Of a stretch of 36,509 bases of DNA, positions 17,252 to 27,061 are shown piece after piece. A program made the translations under genes and the position numbers. The notes beneath the pieces were generated by a model. The model was not told the origin of the DNA and did no database searches. It was given only the letters and a program-made list of their open reading frames with translations. The stretch is from Acidobacteriota bacterium (GTDB taxonomy: Bacteria; Acidobacteriota; Vicinamibacteria; Vicinamibacterales; UBA8438): assembly GCA_009838525.1 (NCBI GenBank), contig VXRJ01000010.1, forward strand, positions 1 through 36,509, given 5' to 3'. The stretch's first letter is position 1. Each line of letters starts with the position of its first letter.

Positions 17252-17368
17252 CTGCCCTCTTTGGCGTCGAGGAGATGCGTCACTATGGCGGTTCGCGGCG
17301 CACCGGTTCTTCCGATGTGCTGTGGCTCACTAAGCTATCCTACCGTCTTCGTCATGTCAGGAGTATTG

Positions 17369-19177
17369 ATGCTTCGTTACTGCCCGGCCCGTCGGATTCT
17401 CTTGGTTGTTGCCGCCGTTCTGGCCGTCGCCGCGCCAGCCGCGGCTCAGAGCCCCGACGGCGAAGCGCTGTTCGAGGAACACTGCGCCGCGTGCCATCTC
17501 GGTGACGTGGTGCCGCGCGCGCTGGCCATCGACAACATGCGGGCGATGACTCCTGCCGCCATCGTCGGAGCCCTGACCGATGGGGTCATGATGCAGCAGG
17601 GGGCGGAGTTGAGCCCGGCGGAGAGGAGCGCCGTGGCGGAGTTCATCACGGGACGCACCGTTGAAGCGGATGCGGGCCCTGCCGCCGGCGCCTGCGTGGC
17701 GGGGTCCGCCGCCGACTGGGCGGGTCTGGACGGAGGCGCGCAGTGGAACGGCTGGGGCGTCGATGTCAGAAACGCGCGGTTCCAGCCGGCCGAACATGCT
17801 CTGCTGCCGGCCGGCGACGTCCAGCGGCTACAGCTCAAGTGGGCGTTCGGCTACGCCGACGTGGCATCCGCGCAGTCGCAGCCTACGGTTGTCGGCGGGC
17901 GCCTGTTCGTCGCGAGCGTGAACGGTGAGGTCTATGCGCTGGACGCACGGACCGGCTGCACCTACTGGACTTTCTCGGCGCAGAGCGGCGTCCGGAGTGC
18001 CATGACGGTCGCCCGCTTGGCGGACGGCCGGCATGCACTCCTGTTCGGCGACTTCAACGCGAACGTCTACGCCCTCGATGCCGGGACCGGCGAGGAGATC
18101 TGGCGGCGGGACGTTGACGACCACTCGGGCGCCCGAATCACGGGAGCGCCAGTGCTCCACGAAGACCGGCTGTACGTGCCGGTGTCGTCACTGGAAGAAG
18201 TGCTGGCCGCGGACCCGGAGTACGCCTGCTGCACGTTCCGGGGAAGCGTTGTGGCGCTTGACGTCGACACGGGTGACGTGGCCTGGAAGACCTACACCAT
18301 CGCCGAGACGCCAGCCCCACGCGGGCGCAACCCGGAGGGTGCGTTCCTGATGGGACCGGCCGGGGCCGCCGTCTGGTCGGCGCCGACCATCGACGCCCGG
18401 CGGCGACTCGTCTATGCGGCGACCGGCAACGCCTACACCGAGCCGGCCGCCGACACGAGCGATGCGATCATGGCGTTCGATCTCGATACCGGCGCCATCC
18501 GCTGGACCAGGCAGTTCACCCCGGGCGACGCGTTCATCATCTGCCGCCCCGGCAACCCGAACTGTCCGGAGGAGAGCGGCCCCGACTTCGACTTCGGTGC
18601 CTCGCCGGTACTCGTCACGATGTCCGACGGCCGGGAGCTGCTCGTCGTCGGGCAGAAGTCCGGCATCAGTTTCGGCCTCGATCCGGATCAGGACGGGGCC
18701 ATCGCCTGGCAGTACCAGGTCGGACCAGGCAGTGCGCTCGGCGGCATCGAATGGGGCTTCGCGGTGGACGACGAGAAGGCGTACTTCGCCAACTCGGGCT
18801 TTCTGACGCCGGAGCCGGGCGGACTGGCCGCCGTGCGCCTCCGGACCGGCGAGCTGGTCTGGTATTCCGAACCGCACGCGCCGGTCTGCGACCAGTGCAG
18901 TCCGGCCCTCCTCGCGGCGATCACGGCGATTCCCGGCGTCGTCTTCTCCGGCGCCATGGACGGCCTGTTCCGCGCCTACGACGCCGACAACGGCGCGGTC
19001 CTCTGGGAATTCGACACCAACGGCGACCACGCCACGGTGAACGGCGTCCCGGCCAAAGGGGGGTCGATCAACGGGCCGGGCCCGGTCGTCGTCGACGGCA
19101 TGGTTTACGTCAACTCCGGCTACGCCGCGTTCGGCGGCCGGGGCGGCAACGTCTTGCTGGCGTTCGGCGTCGACTGA
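17369..19177 (+). CDS. Periplasmic cytochrome c-quinoprotein (PVA-dehydrogenase-like PQQ propeller)
   Basis: A 602-residue secreted protein. A signal peptide (1-27) is followed by a short cytochrome c domain with CAACH (39-43) and likely Met ligand near GVMMQQ. From about residue 105 a PQQ-type beta-propeller follows, with repeated GxVYALDARTG/TGEEIW tryptophan-docking blades, and a vicinal Cys-Cys pair in YACCTFRG, a feature of quinoprotein dehydrogenases. The layout haem first, propeller second resembles polyvinyl-alcohol dehydrogenases, which oxidise secondary alcohols and pass electrons to the haem; the actual substrate is unknown. I chose ATG 17369 because AGGAG precedes it by 5-6 nt; the frame stays open far upstream only because of high GC. 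An in-frame ATG at 17354 is the alternative. Confidence 0.85.
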   Translation: MLRYCPARRILLVVAAVLAVAAPAAAQSPDGEALFEEHCAACHLGDVVPRALAIDNMRAMTPAAIVGALTDGVMMQQGAELSPAERSAVAEFITGRTVEADAGPAAGACVAGSAADWAGLDGGAQWNGWGVDVRNARFQPAEHALLPAGDVQRLQLKWAFGYADVASAQSQPTVVGGRLFVASVNGEVYALDARTGCTYWTFSAQSGVRSAMTVARLADGRHALLFGDFNANVYALDAGTGEEIWRRDVDDHSGARITGAPVLHEDRLYVPVSSLEEVLAADPEYACCTFRGSVVALDVDTGDVAWKTYTIAETPAPRGRNPEGAFLMGPAGAAVWSAPTIDARRRLVYAATGNAYTEPAADTSDAIMAFDLDTGAIRWTRQFTPGDAFIICRPGNPNCPEESGPDFDFGASPVLVTMSDGRELLVVGQKSGISFGLDPDQDGAIAWQYQVGPGSALGGIEWGFAVDDEKAYFANSGFLTPEPGGLAAVRLRTGELVWYSEPHAPVCDQCSPALLAAITAIPGVVFSGAMDGLFRAYDADNGAVLWEFDTNGDHATVNGVPAKGGSINGPGPVVVDGMVYVNSGYAAFGGRGGNVLLAFGVD

Positions 19178-19184
19178 TTCCACG

Positions 19185-19190
19185 TACAAT
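19185..19190 (+). promoter_or_regulatory. Candidate -10 element of the helicase gene
   Basis: TACAAT, just after the preceding stop codon, would start a transcript about 40 nt before the TTG start at 19237. It is the same hexamer as found before the adaptor gene at 6528; no matching -35 is seen. Confidence 0.3.
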
Positions 19191-19236
19191 TGACGGGACC
19201 GCGACGTCGTTACAGGCAGTCTCAGACACATAACCA

Positions 19237-20736
19237 TTGACCGCACCGACACCGTTAGCACTGCAGCCCCCTCTCGCAGAACCCCAGGATTCCCTTCCGG
19301 AAGTCTCAATAGAGCAGCTACCCGAGAACCTCCGCACCGCCGTAGGCCACCCGGGCTGGACCTCGCTGATGCCGGTTCAGGCGCGGGCGATCCCGTACCT
19401 GCTGGCGGGGCGCGACCTCGTGATTCAGGCACGCACGGGAAGCGGCAAGACGGCGGCGTTCCTTCTTCCGATGCTGGAACGGCTGGACGCTTCCCGGAAT
19501 CGGACACAGGCCCTCGTGCTGGTGCCGACCCGTGAACTGGCACGCCAGGTCCAGTCGGACGCCGAGATGCTGTGGGAGGGCAGCGGCCTTCGCTCTACCG
19601 CCGTGTACGGGGGGGTCGGCTACGAGCCGCAGATCAAGGCGCTACGCGAGGGCGTGCAACTGGTGGTCGCGACACCCGGACGCGCGCTCGATCACCTGTT
19701 GCGCGGGGCCTTCTCGCTCAAGGATCTGACGACGCTCGTCTTCGACGAGGCGGACCGCATGCTGTCCATGGGGTTCTACCCCGACATGAAGCAGGTGCAG
19801 ACGTACCTGCCGGGCAGACCGATCCACACCACCATGTTCTCCGCGACGTTCCCCGCATCGGTGATGAAAACGTCGCGCGAGTTCATTGCCGAGCCGGAGT
19901 TCCTCACCCTCAGCCGCGACCACGTTCACGTCACAGACACCGAGCACGTGTTCTACTCCGTCCCACCGATGGACAAGGACCGCGCGCTGGTCCGGATCAT
20001 CGAGACGGAGAACCCGTCGTCGGCGTTCATCTTCTGCAACACGAAACAGAACGTTCACTACGTAACCGTCGTGTTGCAACGGTTCGGTTACGACGCGGAC
20101 GAGTTAAGCGCGGATCGGTCGCAAGCCGACCGGGAACGAATCCTGAAGCGGGTGCGCGAGGGGAAGCTCCGCTTTCTCGTCGCGACCGATGTGGCGTCAC
20201 GGGGGCTGGACATTCCGGAGCTGTCGCACGTCATCCAGTACGAGCCGCCAGAGGACGCCGAGGACTACGTCCACCGCGCGGGGCGGACCGGCCGGGCGGG
20301 AGCCGCCGGGACGGCCCTGTCACTCGTGACCGAGGCGGAGAAGCTGGGGCTCGATCAGATCGCGAAGCGGTACGGCATCGAGTTTCAGGCACGCCCCCTC
20401 CCGTCCGACGAGGATGTCGCGGCGGTAGCGGCCGAACGGTTGACGACGCTGCTCGAGGCGCGACTCCGCGAACGGGACCGGCTGCGGGCCGAACGGAGCC
20501 AGCGTTTTGTGCCGCTCGCACGCCAACTGGCCGAGAACGAGGATGAATCGCGGATCATCGCGATGTTGCTTGACGACTATTATCAGGAGACGCTGCACGC
20601 ACCATCCGCCGAGGCGGGCGTGGAGCGGCCCGATTCGATGCGGCTTCCGCCGAAGAAGCGCACGTCGGATTCGTCCGGGCCGTCCGATGGGCGGCCGCGC
20701 CGCCGGTCGCGCCGCAGCGGGCGGTCCCGGCGCTAG
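19237..20736 (+). CDS. DEAD-box ATP-dependent RNA helicase
   Basis: A 499-residue RhlE/DeaD-like helicase that unwinds structured RNA in ribosome assembly or mRNA decay. Motifs in order: Q-motif region MPVQARAIPYLLAGRD, Walker A ARTGSGKT (65-72), PTREL (97-101), TPGR (146-149), DEAD (170-173), SAT (202-204), the domain-2 motif VATDVASRGLDIP, and HRAGRTGR (346-353). The tail carries an Arg/Ser-rich basic end (about 480-499) likely to bind RNA. The start used is TTG at 19237 with no clear Shine-Dalgarno; MPVQ lies only 45 residues in, so an internal start would still leave the core intact. The stop codon sits in a GCGCTAGCGC palindrome that begins the hairpin-rich stretch before ahcY. Confidence 0.93.
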   Translation: MTAPTPLALQPPLAEPQDSLPEVSIEQLPENLRTAVGHPGWTSLMPVQARAIPYLLAGRDLVIQARTGSGKTAAFLLPMLERLDASRNRTQALVLVPTRELARQVQSDAEMLWEGSGLRSTAVYGGVGYEPQIKALREGVQLVVATPGRALDHLLRGAFSLKDLTTLVFDEADRMLSMGFYPDMKQVQTYLPGRPIHTTMFSATFPASVMKTSREFIAEPEFLTLSRDHVHVTDTEHVFYSVPPMDKDRALVRIIETENPSSAFIFCNTKQNVHYVTVVLQRFGYDADELSADRSQADRERILKRVREGKLRFLVATDVASRGLDIPELSHVIQYEPPEDAEDYVHRAGRTGRAGAAGTALSLVTEAEKLGLDQIAKRYGIEFQARPLPSDEDVAAVAAERLTTLLEARLRERDRLRAERSQRFVPLARQLAENEDESRIIAMLLDDYYQETLHAPSAEAGVERPDSMRLPPKKRTSDSSGPSDGRPRRRSRRSGRSRR

Positions 20737-20850
20737 CGCACCCTTGCGGGCGCGTTGGAAGTTTCGCTGGCGCGAAACTCCTACGGAGCAAGCTCCTGGC
20801 GGGATGGAACGACGGTTAGAGTAGATAGACGACCGAGGAGATTGATTCAG
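20737..20850 (+). promoter_or_regulatory. Hairpin-rich leader of ahcY, possible RNA switch
   Basis: The 114-nt gap between helicase and ahcY contains successive stems. GCGCACCC/GGGCGCG surrounds a small loop at 20736-20755. GTTTCGC (20761-20767) pairs perfectly with GCGAAAC (20772-20778), extended by GGA/TCC across a bulge. GGAG at 20785-20788 can pair either with CTCC at 20778-20781 or with CTCC at 20793-20796, so the structures are mutually exclusive. The Shine-Dalgarno AGGAG is at 20836-20840. The position before S-adenosylhomocysteinase suggests a SAH- or SAM-type switch, but I cannot match the SAH riboswitch consensus; a dispersed palindromic repeat is an alternative. Confidence 0.4.
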
Positions 20851-22359
<1,509 letters not shown>

Positions 22360-22490
22360 AGCCTCCGGCCGTTTGACGCTGCGCAGGCGCTTGACGGCAG
22401 TAAACCCAGGTTCCTGCTGCTGAAGGACATCGACCTTCCACCGGCCCGACCAGTTCGGCGGCGGCGCGGAGCGCGCCGGGGCGCGGTTCA

Positions 22491-22505
22491 GGTCGGCGGC
22501 CGACC
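22491..22505. terminator. Hairpin between convergent ahcY and esterase genes
   Basis: GGTCGG (22491-22496) pairs with CCGACC (22500-22505) over a 3-nt loop in the 156-bp gap between two converging genes. There is no T tract on either side, so it is at best part of a bidirectional or Rho-type end. Nothing else recognisable lies in 22360-22515. Confidence 0.25.
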
Positions 22506-22515
22506 GGACGCGTCC

Positions 22516-23517
22516 TCAGTTCGACGGCCGGCGGCGACCCGTCGGACGCTGGCCGAGGGCGCGCTGCATCACCTCGTACTGCACCGCCGTGATGCGGCCG
22601 ATCGCCTCGATCCAGTAGGCCGCGTTGTGGCCTCCCGGCTGCTGCATGTAGTCGAACGGAATGTCCTCGTCCATCAGGTAGCGCGCCAGCTCGCGAGCGC
22701 CGCTGATCAGGCGGTCCTCGGTGCCGCAGTCGAGATAAATGTGCGGAAGGTCCTCGCGCGGGACCTGGGTGATCAGCTTGAAGGGATCGTAGGCGTCGGC
22801 CTGTTCCGGGGTGGCGAACATCGTTCCCTGGGGCGTCCTCTCCACCTGGCTGCTGAAGCCCTCGATGCCGATGAGCGGGTTCGGCTGCCGCCGCCGCTCC
22901 TCCTGCTCCGGCGTCAACTGGCGCGGCTGGCGGGGCGGCATCTCGCCGCGCATCCTCGCCGCCGCTTGCCGGCCGTACTCGAGCGCGCCGCTCGTGCTGC
23001 CGATTGAGATGAACATGTCCGGGTTGCGCAGACCCATCGTGATCCCGCCGAAGCCCCCCATCGACAGCCCGGTGATGGCTCGTCCCTCGCGGCGGGCGAT
23101 CGTCCGGAAGTTCCAGTCGACGTGGCTGACGACGTCCTGAATGACATGGTCCTCCCAGTTGTTCTTCTGGCCGCCTTCGTTCTCGGCCCAGTTGACGTAC
23201 CAGGAGTTGCCCACATCCGGCATGACGATGATCAGGTCGTGGTAGAGGCCGGCATAGAAAGGCGCGCCGTTCGAAAGGCCCCACGCAGTGTAGTTCTGCG
23301 TCAAGCCGTGGAGCAGGTAGAGCACCGGGTAGCGCTCCGTTGACGTCTCGTAGTCGTCCGGCAGCAGGATGTTGTACTTCATGTCCCGATCAACGGCCGG
23401 ACTGTAAAACTCCACCGTTTGGAGTTCCCGCTCCGCCGCCGTCGCCGCCCCGACTGACGCCGCGAGAACGAACCCGACCGCCGCCGCCGTCCCCCGCATG
23501 AATTGCCGTCTCAGCAT
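22516..23517 (-). CDS. Tat-exported esterase (alpha/beta hydrolase, esterase-D-like)
   Basis: A 333-residue exported hydrolase. MLRRQFMRGTAAAV carries a twin-arginine signal with a hydrophobic stretch and ends near ATAAE (about 28). The mature part is an alpha/beta hydrolase of the putative-esterase family: YPVLYLLHGLTQNYTAW (oxyanion loop), nucleophile Ser152 in GLSMGGFGG, acid Asp268 in DCGTEDRLI, and His297 in QQPGGHNAAYW. The triad is complete. A Pro/Arg/Gln-rich insert (about 192-215) separates core and lid. Likely substrates are periplasmic acyl or feruloyl-like esters; unknown. ATG 23517 is preceded by GGGAGG and fits the Tat start; an in-frame upstream ATG is less likely. It diverges from the PQQ dehydrogenase gene 89 bp away. 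Confidence 0.85.
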   Translation of the reverse strand: MLRRQFMRGTAAAVGFVLAASVGAATAAERELQTVEFYSPAVDRDMKYNILLPDDYETSTERYPVLYLLHGLTQNYTAWGLSNGAPFYAGLYHDLIIVMPDVGNSWYVNWAENEGGQKNNWEDHVIQDVVSHVDWNFRTIARREGRAITGLSMGGFGGITMGLRNPDMFISIGSTSGALEYGRQAAARMRGEMPPRQPRQLTPEQEERRRQPNPLIGIEGFSSQVERTPQGTMFATPEQADAYDPFKLITQVPREDLPHIYLDCGTEDRLISGARELARYLMDEDIPFDYMQQPGGHNAAYWIEAIGRITAVQYEVMQRALGQRPTGRRRPSN

Positions 23518-23606
23518 CCTTTTCCTCCCGCCCTGTCGCAAGGCGCGCCGTTCCGGCACCAGTGTATGCTTTCCTCTTTGCTTTGCGTTACGACGGAGGA
23601 TTCCTG

Positions 23607-25592
23607 ATGCGACACGTCCGCAACCGATCTGACGCCCGCACGGGCTGGGTGCTGGCCCTGGTGGCCGGCCTCCTCTGCGCCTCCATCGGGCTGGCCGCGC
23701 AGGAGGAGGGGACCCGGAACGGGGAATGGCCGAGTTACGGCGGCGACCTCGCGCACACCCGGTACTCGCCTCTCGATCAAATCGACGGCGGCAACTTCAA
23801 CGACCTCGAAGTGGCCTGGTCGTTCCGCACCGACAACTTCGGGCCGCGGCCGGAGTTCTTCCTCCAGGTCACGCCGCTGATGGTGGACGGCACGCTCTAC
23901 GCCACGGTCGGCACCCGGCGGGCGGCGGTCGCGCTGGACGCCGCGACCGGCGAGCTGCTCTGGTTCCACCGCTACGACGAAGGTGAGCGGGGCGAAGCGG
24001 CGCCGCGCCGGCTGTCGGGCCGGGGACTCACCTACGTGGATGACGGCGGCGACGGAAAGATCTTCTACGTCACCCCCGGTTACCACCTCATCGGGCTGAA
24101 TGCGAAGACCGGCCGGCGCCTGTCGGACTTCGGCACCGACGGCATCGTCGACCTGAAGACGCAGCTCGATCAGGACATCGACCTCGTTACCGGCGAGATC
24201 GGCCTGCACGCCGCCCCCGTCGCGGTCGGCGACACGATCGTCATCGGCGCCGCGCACCTCCCGGGCGGCGCCCCGGCGTCGATGACCAACGTCAAGGGGT
24301 TCATCCGCGGCTACGACACGCGTACGGGCGACCGCAAGTGGATCTTCCACACCATCCCGCAGGGAGACGAATTCGGCAACGACACCTGGGAAGGCGATTC
24401 GTGGCGCTACACCGGCAACACCGGCGTCTGGGCGCAGATGACGATCGACCCGGAACTGCGCATGGCCTACCTGCCCATCGAGATGCCGACGAACGACTAC
24501 TACGGTGGGCACCGCCTCGGCGACAACCTCTTTTCGGACAGTCTTGTGGCGGTCGACCTCGACACGGGCGAGCGGAAGTGGCACTTCCAGATCACCCACC
24601 ACGACGTCTGGGACTGGGATCTGCCGGCGGCGCCGGTGCTGACCGACATTACCGTCGACGGCCGCGAGATCAAGGCCGTTACGCTCCCGACCAAGCAGTC
24701 GTGGCTCTTCGTTTTCGACCGGGAGACGGGCGAGCCGGTATGGCCGATCGAGGAACAGCCGGTGGCCCCCTCAGACATCCCGGGAGAGCGGCTCGCGCCG
24801 ACGCAGCCGCACCCGACCAGGCCGCCCGCCTTCGATCAGCAGGGGATCGGTCCGGACGACCTGATCGACTTCACGCCGGAGCTGCGCCAGCGCGCGCTCG
24901 AGGTGCTGAACCGTTTCCGCTACGGACGCTCGATCTACACCCCGCCGTCGGTCGGGTCGGCCGACGGGACGTTCGGCACCCTGCAGGTGCCCGCCTCGAC
25001 CGGCGGCGTGAACTGGCCGGGCGGCTCGTTCGATCCCGAAACCGGCATCTTCTACCAGTTCTCGAAGACCGAGGTGACCAACCTCGGCCTGGTGAACGAT
25101 CCGGAACGGTCCGACATGAACTTCATCCGCGGCCGGGCGGAAGGAATCAGCGCGCGCGACGAAGCGCTGAATGTCGAGGGTATCTCCATCATCAAGCCGC
25201 CGTGGGGCCGGATCAGCGCAATCGACCTGAATCGCGGCGAGATTGTCTGGCAGGTCGCGCACGGCGAGACCGCCGACAACATCCGCAACCACCGGCTGCT
25301 CGAAGGGGTGGACGTTCCTCGCACCGGCCGGCCCGGCCGCGTCGGAACGCTCGTCACCAAGACCCTCGTGATCGCCGGCGACGGCGGCTCGTGGACGAAT
25401 GAAGACGGCGAGACGGGCGCGATGCTCCGGGCCTACGACAAGGCGACGGGCGAGGAGCTGGGTCAGGTCTGGATGCCGGCGCAGCAAACCGGGTCGCCGA
25501 TGACCTACACGGTCGACGGAAAGCAGTACATCGTCGTCGCGGTGAGCGGTGGAGGCTACGGAGGCGAGTTCCTCGCTTTCGCCCTGCCATGA
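23607..25592 (+). CDS. Periplasmic PQQ-dependent dehydrogenase (glucose/alcohol dehydrogenase type)
   Basis: A 661-residue soluble quinoprotein with a signal peptide (about 9-35, ending LAAQ). The propeller begins WPSYGGDLAHTRYSPLDQI, the hallmark opening of the family, and shows blades such as RAAVALDAATGELLW, a conserved THHDVWDWDLPAAPVL, and a final EFLAFALP. Unlike membrane glucose dehydrogenase it has no five-helix anchor, and unlike alcohol dehydrogenase I see no CxxCH haem. It oxidises an alcohol or sugar and must pass electrons to another acceptor. ATG 23607 follows CGGAGG. Its stop overlaps the next gene as ATGA, linking it translationally to the transhydrogenase genes, an uncommon pairing. 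Confidence 0.85.
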   Translation: MRHVRNRSDARTGWVLALVAGLLCASIGLAAQEEGTRNGEWPSYGGDLAHTRYSPLDQIDGGNFNDLEVAWSFRTDNFGPRPEFFLQVTPLMVDGTLYATVGTRRAAVALDAATGELLWFHRYDEGERGEAAPRRLSGRGLTYVDDGGDGKIFYVTPGYHLIGLNAKTGRRLSDFGTDGIVDLKTQLDQDIDLVTGEIGLHAAPVAVGDTIVIGAAHLPGGAPASMTNVKGFIRGYDTRTGDRKWIFHTIPQGDEFGNDTWEGDSWRYTGNTGVWAQMTIDPELRMAYLPIEMPTNDYYGGHRLGDNLFSDSLVAVDLDTGERKWHFQITHHDVWDWDLPAAPVLTDITVDGREIKAVTLPTKQSWLFVFDRETGEPVWPIEEQPVAPSDIPGERLAPTQPHPTRPPAFDQQGIGPDDLIDFTPELRQRALEVLNRFRYGRSIYTPPSVGSADGTFGTLQVPASTGGVNWPGGSFDPETGIFYQFSKTEVTNLGLVNDPERSDMNFIRGRAEGISARDEALNVEGISIIKPPWGRISAIDLNRGEIVWQVAHGETADNIRNHRLLEGVDVPRTGRPGRVGTLVTKTLVIAGDGGSWTNEDGETGAMLRAYDKATGEELGQVWMPAQQTGSPMTYTVDGKQYIVVAVSGGGYGGEFLAFALP

Positions 25593-26761
25593 TCGTCGGC
25601 GTTCCGAAGGAGGCCTTCCCGGGCGAGCGGCGCGTCGCAATCGTTCCGGGAGTCGTCCCCGCGCTCGCGAAGGCGTCGCTAGACGTCCTGATCGAGCCTT
25701 CCGCGGGCGACGAGGCAGGCTTCCCGGACGCCGCCTTCACAGAGTCTGGAGCCCGAATCGCGGCGTCGCGCGCGCAACTCTTCGCCGATGCCGATGTCGT
25801 GCTGCAAGTACGCAGCCCCGGTGCGGCGGGCGAGGCCGGCCGTGCCGGCCTGGAGCAGCTCCGCGCCGGCCAGGCCATCATCGGGCTGTCGGATCCGCTC
25901 GGCGAGCCCGCCGCCGCCCAGGCGGTGGCCGAGCGGGGCGTCATCGCGTTCTCGATGGAGTTGATCCCGCGCATCACGCGGGCGCAGAGCATGGACGCCC
26001 TCTCGTCGATGGCGACGATCGCCGGCTACAAGGCGGTGCTGCTCGCCGCCGCGGCGCTTCCCCGGATGTTCCCGATGATGATGACGGCGGCCGGCACCAT
26101 CACCCCGGCCAAGGTGTTCGTCGTCGGAGCCGGCGTGGCTGGGCTCCAGGCCATCGCGTCGGCCCGCCGCATCGGCGCGCGCGTCGAGGCCTACGACGTC
26201 CGTCCCGTCGTCAAGGAACAGGTCGAGAGCCTCGGCGCGTCGTTCGTCGAACTGCCGCTCGAGACCGAGGGCGCCGAAGATGCGGGCGGTTACGCCAAGG
26301 CGCAGGACGAGTCGTTCTACCGGCGGCAGCGCGAGACAATGGCGCGCGTCGTGGCGGCAAGCGACGTCGTCATCACGACGGCGCTCATCCCGGGGAAGAC
26401 GGCGCCGACCCTCGTGACCGCGGACGCGGTGGCGGGCATGTCGCCCGGCTCCGTGGTCGTCGACCTGGCCGCCGAGCGGGGCGGCAACTGCGAGCTGACC
26501 CAGGGAGACGAGACGGTGGTGACCGACAACGGGGTGACGATTCTCGGCCCGACGAATCTGCCCGCGACGGTGCCGTACCATGCGTCGCAGATGTACGCGA
26601 AGAACATCTCGACCCTCTTGCTTCATCTCGTAAAAGATGGCGAGCTGGCGCTCGATATGGAGGACGAAATCACGGCGGGCACGCTCGTGTCGCGCGACGG
26701 AGCGGTGGTGCATCCGCGCATCCGCGACCTGCTCGGCACGCCCTCGCCGTCCGGAGAGTAG
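25589..26761 (+). CDS. pntAA: NAD(P) transhydrogenase subunit alpha part 1
   Basis: A 390-residue soluble NAD(H)-binding domain I of proton-translocating transhydrogenase. It opens MIVGVPKEAFPGERRVAIVP, has the NAD fold VVGAGVAGLQAIASARRIGARVEAYDVRP, the RQRETMARVVAASDVVITTALIPGKTAP stretch (in pieces QRETMARVVAASDVVITT and ALIPGKTAP), and NLPATVPYHASQMYAKN. There are no membrane helices, so alpha is split as in Rhodospirillum-type enzymes. Role: hydride transfer from NADH to NADP+ driven by the proton gradient. The ATG at 25589 overlaps the PQQ dehydrogenase stop. pntAB follows after 2 nt. Confidence 0.95.
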   Translation: MIVGVPKEAFPGERRVAIVPGVVPALAKASLDVLIEPSAGDEAGFPDAAFTESGARIAASRAQLFADADVVLQVRSPGAAGEAGRAGLEQLRAGQAIIGLSDPLGEPAAAQAVAERGVIAFSMELIPRITRAQSMDALSSMATIAGYKAVLLAAAALPRMFPMMMTAAGTITPAKVFVVGAGVAGLQAIASARRIGARVEAYDVRPVVKEQVESLGASFVELPLETEGAEDAGGYAKAQDESFYRRQRETMARVVAASDVVITTALIPGKTAPTLVTADAVAGMSPGSVVVDLAAERGGNCELTQGDETVVTDNGVTILGPTNLPATVPYHASQMYAKNISTLLLHLVKDGELALDMEDEITAGTLVSRDGAVVHPRIRDLLGTPSPSGE

Positions 26762-26763
26762 CC

Positions 26764-27042
26764 ATGGACGTTCTCATTCCGCTTCTCACGATCTTCATGC
26801 TCGCCGTCTTCGTCGGCTTCGAGATCATCACCAAGGTTCCCCCGCTGTTGCACACGCCGCTGATGTCGGGGAGCAACGCGATCTCCGGCATCACGATCAT
26901 TGGCGCCCTGCTGTCGGTCGCTTCCGGCCATGAGATGGCGCGGATTCTCGGCTTCGTGGCGCTGGTCATCGCGACGATCAACGTCGTCGGCGGCTTCCTG
27001 GTGACCAACCGAATGCTCAGCATGTTCCGCAAGAAGGACTGA
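26764..27042 (+). CDS. pntAB: NAD(P) transhydrogenase subunit alpha part 2
   Basis: A 92-residue membrane protein with three hydrophobic segments, the alpha-chain part of the proton channel. The sequence ITKVPPLLHTPLMSGSNAIS and a GGFLVTNRMLSMFRKKD end are characteristic of PntAB/PntA domain II. It starts 2 nt after the pntAA stop and ends 19 nt before pntB. Confidence 0.95.
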   Translation: MDVLIPLLTIFMLAVFVGFEIITKVPPLLHTPLMSGSNAISGITIIGALLSVASGHEMARILGFVALVIATINVVGGFLVTNRMLSMFRKKD

Positions 27043-27061
27043 GGTCCGAAACCAGACGACC

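Noticed and set aside
16628..17368. N-terminal extension of the cytochrome-quinoprotein by about 247 residues
   Set aside because: The extension is antisense to the beta-barrel gene, while a signal peptide and a good ribosome-binding site mark the start at 17369.
20737..20850. Calling the ahcY leader a SAH riboswitch
   Set aside because: The conserved core of the known SAH class is not recognisable by eye, so only a structured leader is reported.
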